Under the pieces are notes generated by a model. The model ran no database searches, was not told the origin of the DNA, and saw nothing but the letters and a program-made list of their open reading frames with translations. This document shows, in pieces, positions 54,135 through 61,987 of a stretch of 64,000 bases of DNA (its first letter is position 1; each line of letters begins with the position of its first letter). This DNA comes from UBA1660 sp964462035 (GTDB taxonomy: Bacteria; Myxococcota_A; Polyangia; Polyangiales; Houyiibacteriaceae), in the NCBI GenBank assembly GCA_964462035.1, contig CAYXAP010000050.1, positions 4,804 through 68,803 on the forward strand. The letters are read 5' to 3'. The position numbers were made by a program, and so were the translations under genes.

Positions 54135-55015
54135 CAGCCGGCTCCTTCGTTGGCGGGTGTTACCCGCAGGTCTTCGCCGCCCACGTCGACGAGGTACGCC
54201 GAGCCGAGCAGCCGCGAACGGAATCGAGCGGTGTAGCGACCGGGGTTGTCCCAGTCGTCGCCGACGAGCTCGGCGGCGCTCAGGTTCGTGGTGATGATCG
54301 TTCGGCAGTCTGCGCTGGTGGCGCGGAGCTCGAGGAAGAGCTCCATGTCACGGAGGAACCGCTCCGACTGCCCAAACGCACCCTCTGCCCCGAGGTCGTC
54401 AACCAGCACCGTCGAGTGGCACCAGTCGAACATGGCGCGCGGCGCCTCGTGCGGCAGTGGGTGGAACAGCCTCGGAACGAGCGCGGCGCGAACCACCACG
54501 CCGACCGGCGGTCGCGTCGTCAGCGCATCAGCGCCCGGCTCTTCGCCGTGCTGCACCGCGTCCGCGGCCTCTCCCATCTGCGCCTGCGCGACCGGGTCGC
54601 GATACCGTTCGAGCAGCCCCCACTGGCCCGCGAAGCTCTTGCCCACGCCCGGAGGACCACAGAGCACGAGGGCCTGGGCACCCGACGCGAGGAACAGCCG
54701 CACGGCCTCGATGGCGGGTGTCTCCACCACGTACCCGCCGATCAACCGCTCGCGGTCTTCTGGCGTCACGAGCGCGCCCATCTCTGCCAGCGCTCGAGCA
54801 CGCCAACCCACCCGCACCTCTTCGGTCGCGAGCAGCGTCCCCCACTTCGATGCAGCCTCGTGCTGCGCCGATCGGAGCGCGCTGCACTGCTCCTCTTCGG
54901 GCGGAAGCCACGCTACGCCGTCCGGATGTTCGGGAGGCGGAGCCTTCGGGTGTCTTACGGCGCCGAGCAGGCCGCGGGCGAACTCCTCGGCGAGCGGCGA
55001 TGCTTCACGCTGCAT
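54134..55015 (-). CDS. DnaC/IstB-like AAA+ ATPase
   Basis: About 293 aa. N-terminal helical part ~1-100, then Walker A GPPGVGKSF at ~120-128, Walker B STVLVDDLGAE with Asp206-Asp207, and sensor I RTIITTNLSAAEL, the order of the DnaC/DnaI helicase-loader and IstB families; the final ARFRSRLLGSAYLVDVGGEDLR is the arginine-finger region. In phages such proteins load the replicative helicase. Oddly it lies in the packaging/virion block rather than beside the helicase gene at 59 kb, between the terminase small subunit and the ejection-like protein. ATG at 55015 preferred over a GTG at 55021. Confidence 0.8.
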   Translation of the reverse strand: MQREASPLAEEFARGLLGAVRHPKAPPPEHPDGVAWLPPEEEQCSALRSAQHEAASKWGTLLATEEVRVGWRARALAEMGALVTPEDRERLIGGYVVETPAIEAVRLFLASGAQALVLCGPPGVGKSFAGQWGLLERYRDPVAQAQMGEAADAVQHGEEPGADALTTRPPVGVVVRAALVPRLFHPLPHEAPRAMFDWCHSTVLVDDLGAEGAFGQSERFLRDMELFLELRATSADCRTIITTNLSAAELVGDDWDNPGRYTARFRSRLLGSAYLVDVGGEDLRVTPANEGAG

Positions 55016-55592
55016 TGGCACCGTGCCCCCCTCGCACCTGCTTCATGAACGCCTTGGCATCCTCCACCGAGACCGCGGGATGCTTCAGGTGCTCCTGCAT
55101 GCTCACCTCGTGTCGGGCCGGCGCGTCGTAGCCGCGCAGCTTCGAGAGCTCCACAGCGGCCTTCGTCCGTTCGCGAATCGAGGGAGGCTCGATGGCGCCG
55201 GTGGGCTGGCCGGCGAGGTTGAATACCGGCGTTCCGATGTCGCCGCGCATCACGCCGGTCAGGAACTCCCCGACCTCTCGGGCGTCGGCGATGAGCTTCG
55301 AGGCGGTCGTCGCGGTCACCGCCTGGATGACCTCCGCTACCGCCGGGTCGGCGAGCAGCCGCGGCGCTTCCTGCTTCGGGTAGGCGTAGCCCGCCGCACG
55401 CGCCGCCGCGGTCGCGTTGCAACTGGCGCTCCCCAGGTACGCGACCACGAACGCCCGACGCATGACCGGCAGCTCCTCGAGCAGAGCGAGGGCGGAGGCA
55501 AGGGCTCCACCATCGTCCTCGGAACCGTCGGCCGCTGCGACCTCAGGAAGGTGATCGGGCTGCGTACCGGGGGAGGCCATGGAACTGAACAT
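55005..55592 (-). CDS. terS: Terminase small subunit
   Basis: About 195 aa. Residues ~40-90 give the helix-turn-helix of the Terminase_2 family (LPVMRRAFVVAYLGSASCNATAAARAAGYAYPKQEAPRLLADPAVAEVIQ), which binds the packaging site on phage DNA. The C-terminal ~100 residues are the oligomerisation part (SIRERTKAAVELSKLRGYDAPARHE). Start is ATG 55592 or 55580. No terminase large subunit follows; the next genes on the transcript are the DnaC-like and virion-like genes. That is a typical trait of phage satellites, which redirect a helper's large terminase. Confidence 0.8.
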   Translation of the reverse strand: MFSSMASPGTQPDHLPEVAAADGSEDDGGALASALALLEELPVMRRAFVVAYLGSASCNATAAARAAGYAYPKQEAPRLLADPAVAEVIQAVTATTASKLIADAREVGEFLTGVMRGDIGTPVFNLAGQPTGAIEPPSIRERTKAAVELSKLRGYDAPARHEVSMQEHLKHPAVSVEDAKAFMKQVRGGHGANAA

Positions 55593-55691
55593 AGCATCAG
55601 TGCTACCGAGTCGCCATCCGAAGAGGTTGATTCATGGGGTCCGAATCTCGAAGAGAGCGGAGGGCAGCATTGGGGGACGTATCCTGGAAGA

Positions 55692-56180
55692 ATGGACACG
55701 ATTCTCGAATGGCTCGGTACCTACTGGCCATGGCTGGTCACCTGGTGGCTCCTCGATCGAATCTGGCGACAAGTCGATACGGTTCTGCGGGCGGTCCGAG
55801 AGGTTCGCGACTCGGAACCGAAGCGCGCCTTCGCAGGTCGCCCAGGCGACCCACCGACCCTGCACGACTTGCAGTTCCAGATTGACCACGTTCGTCGAGC
55901 CGTCTCCCGAGTGGAGGCGTATACGATCTGGGAGTTGAAGAAGGAGGGACTCGGCGTCGCTGACAACCGAGAGTTGCCCGCCGAGGTGCCGCCCAAGGTC
56001 GCGGAGCACGAGCTGTCGCACGACGCCTTCATGACGGGGTGCAAGGAGGCGGAGCGTGACCTGGCGCGACTCCGGGCCCTCCACTCAGAGCGTTCCGCGC
56101 AGAGACGCGAGCGGAGCGAGGAGCAGCGAGAGCGAGAGCTTGCAGCGGGTCCGCCGCCACTCCCACCGGAGGAGACCTGA
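55692..56180 (+). CDS. Small membrane-anchored coiled-coil protein
   Basis: A 162-aa protein on the plus strand with a GGAAG ribosome-binding site. A Trp-rich hydrophobic segment (WLGTYWPWLVTWWLLDRIWRQ, ~7-27) anchors it. The rest is charged helix (QFQIDHVRRAVSRVEAYTIWELKKEG; EAERDLARLRALHSERSAQRRERSEEQRERELAAGP). It starts 99 bases from the divergent terS gene. Function unknown; phage exclusion or host takeover are possible but unsupported. Confidence 0.55.
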   Translation: MDTILEWLGTYWPWLVTWWLLDRIWRQVDTVLRAVREVRDSEPKRAFAGRPGDPPTLHDLQFQIDHVRRAVSRVEAYTIWELKKEGLGVADNRELPAEVPPKVAEHELSHDAFMTGCKEAERDLARLRALHSERSAQRRERSEEQRERELAAGPPPLPPEET

Positions 56181-56182
56181 TA

Positions 56183-56374
56183 CTAGGCGCTCGGCATCGT
56201 GCCGGGAGAGAGGGCGCTCAGTGGTAATACTTCCACCGCTGGGGCGTGCCTCTCCCTGACCACCCTGGCGGTGCCTCCTGGGTAGGCCGGGAGCGACGCC
56301 TGTCCGAGAGCCGCAGCCCCAACCGCCAACATCACGGCGAGAACGGATGCCGCGACAGTGGTTGCGAGCCTCAT
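56183..56374 (-). CDS. Small exported protein of 63 aa, possible
   Basis: From ATG 56374 the frame gives a signal peptide (MRLATTVAASVLAVMLAVGAAALGQA) and ~37 mature residues (SLPAYPGGTARVVRERHAPAVEVLPLSALSPG). The palindrome at 56221-56236 lies inside this coding sequence, so either the site constrains the protein or the frame is accidental. Convergent with the 162-aa gene. Confidence 0.4.
   Translation of the reverse strand: MRLATTVAASVLAVMLAVGAAALGQASLPAYPGGTARVVRERHAPAVEVLPLSALSPGTMPSA
56221..56236. repeat. Palindromic site GTGGTAATACTTCCAC
   Basis: One of ten copies of the element-wide 16-bp palindrome. It lies in a possible small coding frame, 42 bases from that frame's stop codon and close to the terS promoter region. 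Confidence 0.7.
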
Positions 56375-56515
56375 GACGAAGAGTGTAGCTCTGCACCGAG
56401 CCTGCGCTCTCATGGGGTCTGGCCGCGACGAGGCCGGACGTCAGCAACGGAGGCCGGCTCGGGCTCGGGCACACGCTGGCGGTGCTCTCCAGAAAGCCAA
56501 GAGGGAGAGGGCCCA

Positions 56516-56531
56516 GTGGAAATATTTCCAC
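56516..56531. repeat. Palindromic site GTGGAAATATTTCCAC
   Basis: A perfect copy of the element-wide 16-bp palindrome, about 180 bases from the iterons, in the interval 56,375-56,785 which has no other supported gene. The surroundings carry GC-rich inverted repeats but no clear promoter. Confidence 0.75.
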
Positions 56532-56710
56532 TCGCAGGCGGAGCGTGCGCCTCTGCCACCCTCCCTCATTGCTGCGGTTCTGCGTTCTTGCAGCCTTGCC
56601 GCCGAGCACCCGACGGCGGCGGACGCCAGGGAGCCGCCGGAGGGGATCACCAGATCCTGATCCGTACAAGCGCCAGATCCCGAAGTCGCCGGAATCGCTC
56701 AGCAAGCGTT

Positions 56711-56774
56711 GGGGGGCTTGGGGAAACGACCCGGGGGGCTTGGGGAAACGACCCGGGGGGCTTGGGGAAACGAC
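56711..56774. repeat. Three tandem 22-bp iterons (putative origin)
   Basis: A 22-bp unit beginning GGGGGGCTTGGGGAAACGAC is repeated at 56711, 56733 and 56755 without gaps; the third copy is complete to at least 20 bases. A period of exactly two helical turns is typical of initiator-bound iterons. They start 11 bases from the 3' end of the 727-aa gene. This is the best candidate replication origin of the element. Confidence 0.7.
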
Positions 56775-56785
56775 AGGATCCCCCG

Positions 56786-58969
56786 TCATTTCCTGCCCTT
56801 CGCCCGATTGCGCTTTCGCGCGGCCGACTTTGAACGCGCTCGAGCACTCTTCGCGCGCCCATCCTGTCGGGCACTTCGGAAGACCTCGAGCGCCCGGTCC
56901 TCGGCGAGGGTCACCCGATCGCCAGGCCTAGCAGCAAGCCACCCGCCCTGTTCAGTCCAGTGGCCGACCGCCAGGTCCGCCGTTCGCTGGGACACGCGCG
57001 CACGGTCTGTCGCGCCCGGCAGGTGCTCGGCGAGGATCCATCCCTCATCAAGCGCAGAGAGGTCTCCACGGAACGAGTGAAGCAGTTCCCACTGGAGGTC
57101 GTAGCAGGCTCCAACTTCGCGCTTGTCGATGCCGCGTGGCAGCGTGGGCACCTCAAGCGTGGGCAGCAGCCAGGTGTCAGGAGTCCTCGCGCCCTCCCTC
57201 TTCATCGTGGTGGCGTAGCCAGGGAGGATCGCCTCGCCGACATCGACCCGAAGCTGCGCAGGTCGGCCGGGTGCCGCGGGCGTCATGTAGAACTGGAGCG
57301 CCGGGGGAATGTCCCGGCGCCCTCCGCGGTACGCCTGCAGAGCCTCGAACAGGTCCCGCAACTGACTCCTCTGACGCTTTGATGTGATCCCCGCAGCCTC
57401 GGAGAAACCGGAGAAGCCCCTCTCGTACACGATGCGGGTGAACGGGTTCATCCCCTGAAGCAGCTGCATGTGCGCTGTCCGGTTGAGCTCTCGGATGACT
57501 CGCTCGACGAGCGCCCGCTTCATGTGGTCCACGCCCTTGCGCAGTGAATCGATCTTCGTGCTCTCGATGGCCGCGTACCGGGCGACAACCATTCCGCGAC
57601 CCTCTTGGGCAACGGCCTCGATCTCGCCATCTCGCTCGCGCACGATCACAGCGGGGGCTCGTCGAACGGCGAAGAGGTCTCGGCTCACTCCGTACGGCAG
57701 CGCCGCGTGGGGCAGGCGATCGAGCTCGGACGATACGACGTCACGCCACAGCGCTCGCGCGAGCCATTGCACCATCGGGGAGCCCGTAGGTTGGTTGAGT
57801 CGAGCACTCGCGAACAGGCTCGCGCCTGGTCCACCCTCGCCGGAGCCGGAACGCAACTCTCGTGCGAGTGCCGTACCCGTGTCTCCAATCCCTGCCAACA
57901 CATCCGCGAGCGCCGTCTCGCAGTCGCGCACGCTGAGTGGCACCAAGTCAGCAATCGACCGCAGTCGTCGCCCTGCATCTCGCGCAAGACGCTCTACGGC
58001 CACTTCGTGTTCATGCCCCGCGGACAGCTTCTCGTGAACGAGGGCGGCCCGGCACGCCTCCTGGGCGACGGCCACGAAGGAATCGGAGAACGCGACACCC
58101 CTTACGTTCCTGGCGATTACTCGCCACGCAAGCGACTGGTCCACCCGGAGCTCAGTTCGGAGTTGGCTCTCGACAAGGTGGAGAAGAGTGGCGGCATGGG
58201 GGTGGAGCAAGCCACCGTCGAGGGCCCCATCCCAGTAGGGCATCAGGCGCAGGGCTAGTCTCTCGACCTGCTGCGGGTCGGCCACCACCTGACCGATCAT
58301 CTCGCGTTGTCGCTCGAGGGCAGCAAGGTACCACTCCGGCTCCCCGGTGACCGCCGCCGCTCGCTCCCGCGCCTGGTGCACCCACGGAAGCAGGCCAATG
58401 GCGGTCGCGGGGTGACTGGTCTTCCCACCCCCGAGTCCGAGGGCCGCTGGGCCGATAGCGGAGGTCCGAGCCCACTCGAGAGCCTGGCCAAGCGGGCCGC
58501 TCGTTGGGAAGGGCCACAGCCATGGGAGCACCGGCTGATCTTCCCAGCCGCCCGATGGCAGCGGCCAAGCGAGCGCATCAGTGGTCAGAGAGTCGAGCTC
58601 GTCGAGGAGGGCCGGGTCAATGTAGAACGCCGCCGCACCGCGCAGCTCTGTCGACATGTCGTGGACCAGTCGGTCCGCGCCCTTCTCTACCCACTCCGCG
58701 AGGTCCGTTGTCGACAGACACGCAAGATGGATCACCTCGTCGGCGTCGCCCGCGCGAGCGTCGAACGCGCGGCGCAACCCTGGGTAGCGTGCGACCGTTG
58801 CCGGGAGCGTCTGCGTTGCCCACCGGTCTCCCTCTCGCAGCAGCCGCGCAGGCGGATCGCATGTGTCGAGACCAAGCCATCGGCAGAGACTCGCCGAGTC
58901 CTGACGCAGCGCATCGATCAGCCGGCCGAGTCGCCCCTCAAGGGTGGGTCGGAGCAGCGGCCAACTCAT
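56786..58969 (-). CDS. Putative replication initiator, 727 aa
   Basis: No known domain over most of its length. N-terminal ~120 residues helical with a Leu/Asp pattern, middle part (residues ~330-430) with HEVAVERLARDAGRRLRSIADLVPLSVRDCETALADVLAG. Residues ~500-640 (MKRALVERVIRELNRTAHMQLLQGMNPFTRIVYERGF...KRQRSQLRDLFEALQAYRG) read like the winged-helix pairs of plasmid initiators, and the end is strongly basic (RSARQDGRAKSARARSKSAARKRNRAKGRK), suited to DNA. Position argues for an initiator: directly next to the iterons and overlapping the helicase gene by 4 bases. Assignment is inference. Confidence 0.45.
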   Translation of the reverse strand: MSWPLLRPTLEGRLGRLIDALRQDSASLCRWLGLDTCDPPARLLREGDRWATQTLPATVARYPGLRRAFDARAGDADEVIHLACLSTTDLAEWVEKGADRLVHDMSTELRGAAAFYIDPALLDELDSLTTDALAWPLPSGGWEDQPVLPWLWPFPTSGPLGQALEWARTSAIGPAALGLGGGKTSHPATAIGLLPWVHQARERAAAVTGEPEWYLAALERQREMIGQVVADPQQVERLALRLMPYWDGALDGGLLHPHAATLLHLVESQLRTELRVDQSLAWRVIARNVRGVAFSDSFVAVAQEACRAALVHEKLSAGHEHEVAVERLARDAGRRLRSIADLVPLSVRDCETALADVLAGIGDTGTALARELRSGSGEGGPGASLFASARLNQPTGSPMVQWLARALWRDVVSSELDRLPHAALPYGVSRDLFAVRRAPAVIVRERDGEIEAVAQEGRGMVVARYAAIESTKIDSLRKGVDHMKRALVERVIRELNRTAHMQLLQGMNPFTRIVYERGFSGFSEAAGITSKRQRSQLRDLFEALQAYRGGRRDIPPALQFYMTPAAPGRPAQLRVDVGEAILPGYATTMKREGARTPDTWLLPTLEVPTLPRGIDKREVGACYDLQWELLHSFRGDLSALDEGWILAEHLPGATDRARVSQRTADLAVGHWTEQGGWLAARPGDRVTLAEDRALEVFRSARQDGRAKSARARSKSAARKRNRAKGRK

Positions 58970-60045
58970 CGCCGAGGAAGCCCAGCGGATGCTGGCGAAG
59001 CGGCCGGCTCGGGCTCGACACCCGAGTTCTTCCGCGTCCTCTTCCCGGGGCGCTCAACGTTCTGGAGCTCCTCGCGCTCCGCGCGCTCCGCGGCGGTCTC
59101 GTCGCGAACGGCGCCCCAGTCGTCGAAGGTGCAGTAGAGAGTTGGGGGGTCGGGCGTGTAGTTCGCCTTCGTGCCCGTGATGCGAAGGCGCTGGATGCGT
59201 ACGTCCTGACCCTTCTCTCCGATCCTTTCCTTCTGGATCGCCAGCACGGCGCGTGCGTTGTCGGTGATCGCGGTGACCCCACGCACGTCGGTCGCCTTCG
59301 GGTCCCCTCCAGACACGCGCGAGGCCTGACTTGTGTGATGCGCGACGATCACGGTCGGGGACCCCTTCACCTCTGCCAGCGACTCGAAGACGGCGAGCAT
59401 GCGGGTTGCGCCGACCTGGTCCTTCTCCGCGTCCATGGGAGCGAAGCGAGCGAAGGGGTCGAACGCGAGCAGCGCCCATCCCCGTTCTCCCGCGTCCGCG
59501 TCCAGCTTGCTCCGAAGCAATGTCAGCGCCTCCGTCGGCCTCCAGTCGTCCGTGAGCACTGCCGCGGAGCGACCCATCAATGGCACCGTGACGATGTTCC
59601 TCGATGCCCGCTCCAGATCCTCTGGACTGAGTTTCATCGCCTTCGCCGCTCGGTACAGCCGCCGCTGAACCTCTTCCGCGTCTTCCTCGCCGAGCACCAG
59701 GAGCACCCGGCCGGCCTCGGCCTCAGGGACGGCCCACTCGCCCAACCATCGGCGCCCGAGCGCGACGGCGAGCGCGAGGCGACACAGCGCCGCCGTCTTC
59801 CCGCTGGCGCCCGCGCCGGCCAGCATCGCTAGCTTCCCGCGAACGAGCACGCCGGCGGTCTTTCGCTCCGCGCGCGACTTGTCCAGGCGAGTGAGGAGGT
59901 AGCGATGGGGCTTCGGCTCCTTCGTGAGCGCGTCCATCGTCAGGGGTGTCCAACGCTCCTCGAACGGGCTGGTGCTCTGCTTCGCTTGCTCGAGGCTCTC
60001 CGCCTCCATCGGCTGGTCCGACTGCCTCTGATCCTGGTCACCCAT
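58966..60045 (-). CDS. RepA-like AAA replicative helicase (AAA_25)
   Basis: A 359-aa ATPase of the RecA/DnaB-like RepA family. Walker A GAGASGKT at 77-84, Walker B GWALLAFDPFARFAP with Asp196, then the helicase sensor AHHTSQ at ~236-241, and R-finger-like regions (ITDNARAVLAIQKER). Such proteins unwind the origin in many phages, satellites and plasmids. The gene begins at ATG 60045 inside the end of the 88-aa gene and its stop overlaps the ATG of the 727-aa gene, so replication proteins are made in fixed order. Confidence 0.82.
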   Translation of the reverse strand: MGDQDQRQSDQPMEAESLEQAKQSTSPFEERWTPLTMDALTKEPKPHRYLLTRLDKSRAERKTAGVLVRGKLAMLAGAGASGKTAALCRLALAVALGRRWLGEWAVPEAEAGRVLLVLGEEDAEEVQRRLYRAAKAMKLSPEDLERASRNIVTVPLMGRSAAVLTDDWRPTEALTLLRSKLDADAGERGWALLAFDPFARFAPMDAEKDQVGATRMLAVFESLAEVKGSPTVIVAHHTSQASRVSGGDPKATDVRGVTAITDNARAVLAIQKERIGEKGQDVRIQRLRITGTKANYTPDPPTLYCTFDDWGAVRDETAAERAEREELQNVERPGKRTRKNSGVEPEPAASPASAGLPRR

Positions 60046-60304
60046 GCTGCTCCTCCTCCTTGGTCACGCGTGCGACCCCCAAAGCTGTCGGCGGTGCGTC
60101 TGCGCATGCGTTCGCCCGCTCCGTTCCGGTCGACCCATCGGGCCCTGGCACGCGTGGCACCTCGCCGCCGATCACCGGACTCGGCGGAGTGGGTCGCTGG
60201 GGCTCCCGCCGGGGACCTTCGGCCGGGCACGGCAGAGACCCCTTCTCCCGGATCTCGCGGAGCCAGTCGGCGAGGGTGTACTCGCGATGCTTCGGGTCGG
60301 TCAC
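60038..60304 (-). CDS. Small protein of the replication transcript, unknown
   Basis: An 88-aa protein from a GTG at 60304 that overlaps the stop of the HTH gene. The first 30 residues (DPKHREYTLADWLREIREKGSLPCP) look like a small folded domain; the rest is Pro-rich and unstructured. It overlaps the helicase gene by 8 bases. Possibly a helicase or repressor partner. Confidence 0.5.
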   Translation of the reverse strand: MTDPKHREYTLADWLREIREKGSLPCPAEGPRREPQRPTPPSPVIGGEVPRVPGPDGSTGTERANACADAPPTALGVARVTKEEEQHG

Positions 60305-60519
60305 GCCGCACCCTTCGCCCACTCTGCTGGCTCGATTGGGCCAAGCTTCCATGAACGGGTCACCGCGGAGATCCGCGCGGAGAGGTCGAGCCCAGGCCGA
60401 CGCTTTCCAACGCAGATGCGCTGGCAGTGTGACCAGTGAACGCCCAGCTGCTGACCAAGTCCCCGATACGAGAGCTTCTTCTCTCGCCGAAACGCTTCCA
60501 ATCGCCCGTGTGCCGACAT
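60301..60519 (-). CDS. Cro-like XRE-family DNA-binding protein
   Basis: A 72-aa protein with a short lambda-type helix-turn-helix (RLEAFRREKKLSYRGLGQQLGVHWSHCQRICVGKRRPG). It is the first gene of the leftward replication transcript and diverges from the CI-like gene across a 102-base region. This is the layout of the early-gene switch of lambdoid and satellite elements. Confidence 0.72.
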   Translation of the reverse strand: MSAHGRLEAFRREKKLSYRGLGQQLGVHWSHCQRICVGKRRPGLDLSARISAVTRSWKLGPIEPAEWAKGAA

Positions 60520-60621
60520 GGGGGCACCGTAGCCAGCAGGACAACATCGTGCAAGATCACATTTCACTACCTAGCACCCGTCGGCGTGTTCACGACTGTT
60601 GTCCCCCAGCCGACACGAGCT
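60520..60621. promoter_or_regulatory. Divergent promoter and operator region of the Cro/CI-like switch
   Basis: The interval between two divergent regulator genes. GGACAACA at 60539-60546 and TGTTGTCC at 60597-60604 form an 8-bp inverted repeat around the two promoters. A TTGTCCCC-type sequence and CTACCT/TATGCT boxes suggest -35/-10 elements but the promoters cannot be fixed by eye. Repressor sites probably lie here. Confidence 0.5.
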
Positions 60622-61215
60622 ATGCTCGCGCTGGTGGACCCCGACCTGCCGAGCGCGCGCTACAAGGCGCTGATCGAACAGCTGCGTGACGAGCTCAACG
60701 GAGCCTATGGCTGGAAGTCGAAGGTCGCACGGCGCCTCGGCGTCGCACCGTCGTACATCTCGAAAATCACCAGCGGCAAGGCCGGACACATCGGCCCCGA
60801 CATCATCGAGCGTGCGATGGAGTCGCTTCGTCTTCCTCGAAACTGGTTCTACAAAGAGGATGGGGGAGGCCCGTACCGTGACCACCAAATCAGCCCCGCC
60901 CCACCGACTTCCCCTGCAGACGCCGGCGAACGCGAGCTCCTTGAGGCGGTGATCTGGCGCGACTGGGTCCGTATCCGCGACCACGCACGCGCGATGCTCG
61001 ACTCTCCCGCTGGGGTGACCGCCGACGCCACCCGAGATCTGGCCACTCGCCTCAGTGAGTTCCCCCTGGTGTCGGTTCTGGACCAGTATCGCGAAGCGAC
61101 CACGGACGCACAGCGAAGGAGCGCCGGTCACGCTCTGGCAGTGTTTGTCGCGATGTTCGAGCCGATGGTCGCCCGGCACTGGCAGTCTCCATTTGTCACA
61201 GGTAGTGATAAATAG
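60622..61215 (+). CDS. CI-like XRE-family repressor
   Basis: About 197 aa from ATG 60622. The HTH (GWKSKVARRLGVAPSYISKITSGKAGHIGPDIIERAMESLRL) is of the lambda CI/XRE kind. The C-terminal ~110 residues are helical (AVIWRDWVRIRDHARAMLDSPAGVTADATRDLATRLSEFP), without the Ser/Lys pair and Ala-Gly cleavage site of LexA-like repressors, so induction is probably not by RecA-mediated autocleavage. It faces the Cro-like gene and is followed by the integration genes. Confidence 0.72.
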   Translation: MLALVDPDLPSARYKALIEQLRDELNGAYGWKSKVARRLGVAPSYISKITSGKAGHIGPDIIERAMESLRLPRNWFYKEDGGGPYRDHQISPAPPTSPADAGERELLEAVIWRDWVRIRDHARAMLDSPAGVTADATRDLATRLSEFPLVSVLDQYREATTDAQRRSAGHALAVFVAMFEPMVARHWQSPFVTGSDK

Positions 61216-61270
61216 TGTTGACTAGGAGGCGACAGCGACTAGGGTGGTGACTCCAACCAAGGAGCCACCC

Positions 61271-61987
61271 GTGACCACCGCCACCATCGACCGCCCCCGC
61301 ACCCACCACGCCAGTAAGAGCCCCACGCTCGACGCCGCGCCGCGCCGCAACGACCGCCCCAAGCAACCGAGGCGCGCTCCGCGCCGCGCGACTGAGCAGG
61401 TGCCGCCGGCTCCGCTGGTCGACCCGGACATCGTGCTCGACCAGTTGAAGCGAGAGCTCGCGGACGGCTTCCCGCCGGACGAGACCTGGCGGGACATCCT
61501 CGAAGCCGGCTGGTCGCCCTACGACTGCGGGCGCCGCCTGGTGCTCCACATGCAGAGCGGAGACGCGGGCGCCCTGCTCGACGCCCTCGACTTCGTGGAC
61601 GCGGAACTCGACCACTTCGAGCGCGAGACCATCGCGGAGGAGCTCCACCCCTCCTCCCACCTCGACCGTCCCCGCGCGGCGCTCGAGGTGGCGCGCAAGC
61701 TGATCGACGAGCCCACGAACGAGAAGCTCGCCTCGGCCCTGGCATGGCTCACCGACTCGCCGGACTCGCTGCTCGGCGAGATCGTCAACCACGCCGCTTC
61801 CCTGGCCCACTGCTGGGTGCGCTGGCGCGCCGAGTCGGACCGCCTGAGGGACTCCGTAATGATCGACACCGCGGACCTGATCCGGAAGCTCGCCCTGTGG
61901 CACGACGACCTCGACAACGCCGGTCTGCGCGAGCGCGCTGACGCGGTCGCTGCTCGCTTCCGCGCCGCGCTGGGGCTTGCGCAGTGA
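61271..61987 (+). CDS. Element protein of 238 aa, unknown
   Basis: Starts at GTG 61271, preceded by AAGGAG. The first ~55 residues are basic and disordered (RPRTHHASKSPTLDAAPRRNDRPKQPRRAPRR), the rest is helical (PDIVLDQLKRELADGFPPDETWRDILEAGWSPYDCGRRLVLH; LARKLIDEPTNEKLASALAWL). It could be a DNA-binding protein from its charge. It is the first gene of the plus-strand block that ends in xis-int; the next gene overlaps its stop. Confidence 0.6.
   Translation: MTTATIDRPRTHHASKSPTLDAAPRRNDRPKQPRRAPRRATEQVPPAPLVDPDIVLDQLKRELADGFPPDETWRDILEAGWSPYDCGRRLVLHMQSGDAGALLDALDFVDAELDHFERETIAEELHPSSHLDRPRAALEVARKLIDEPTNEKLASALAWLTDSPDSLLGEIVNHAASLAHCWVRWRAESDRLRDSVMIDTADLIRKLALWHDDLDNAGLRERADAVAARFRAALGLAQ

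Noticed and set aside
56711..56774. CRISPR array
   Set aside because: The three 22-bp units are contiguous with no spacers and no cas genes are present; they are iterons.
56246..56833. Frames through the iterons
   Set aside because: Their tandem Gly/Leu-Gly/Lys peptide is only the translated DNA repeat; no conserved domain.
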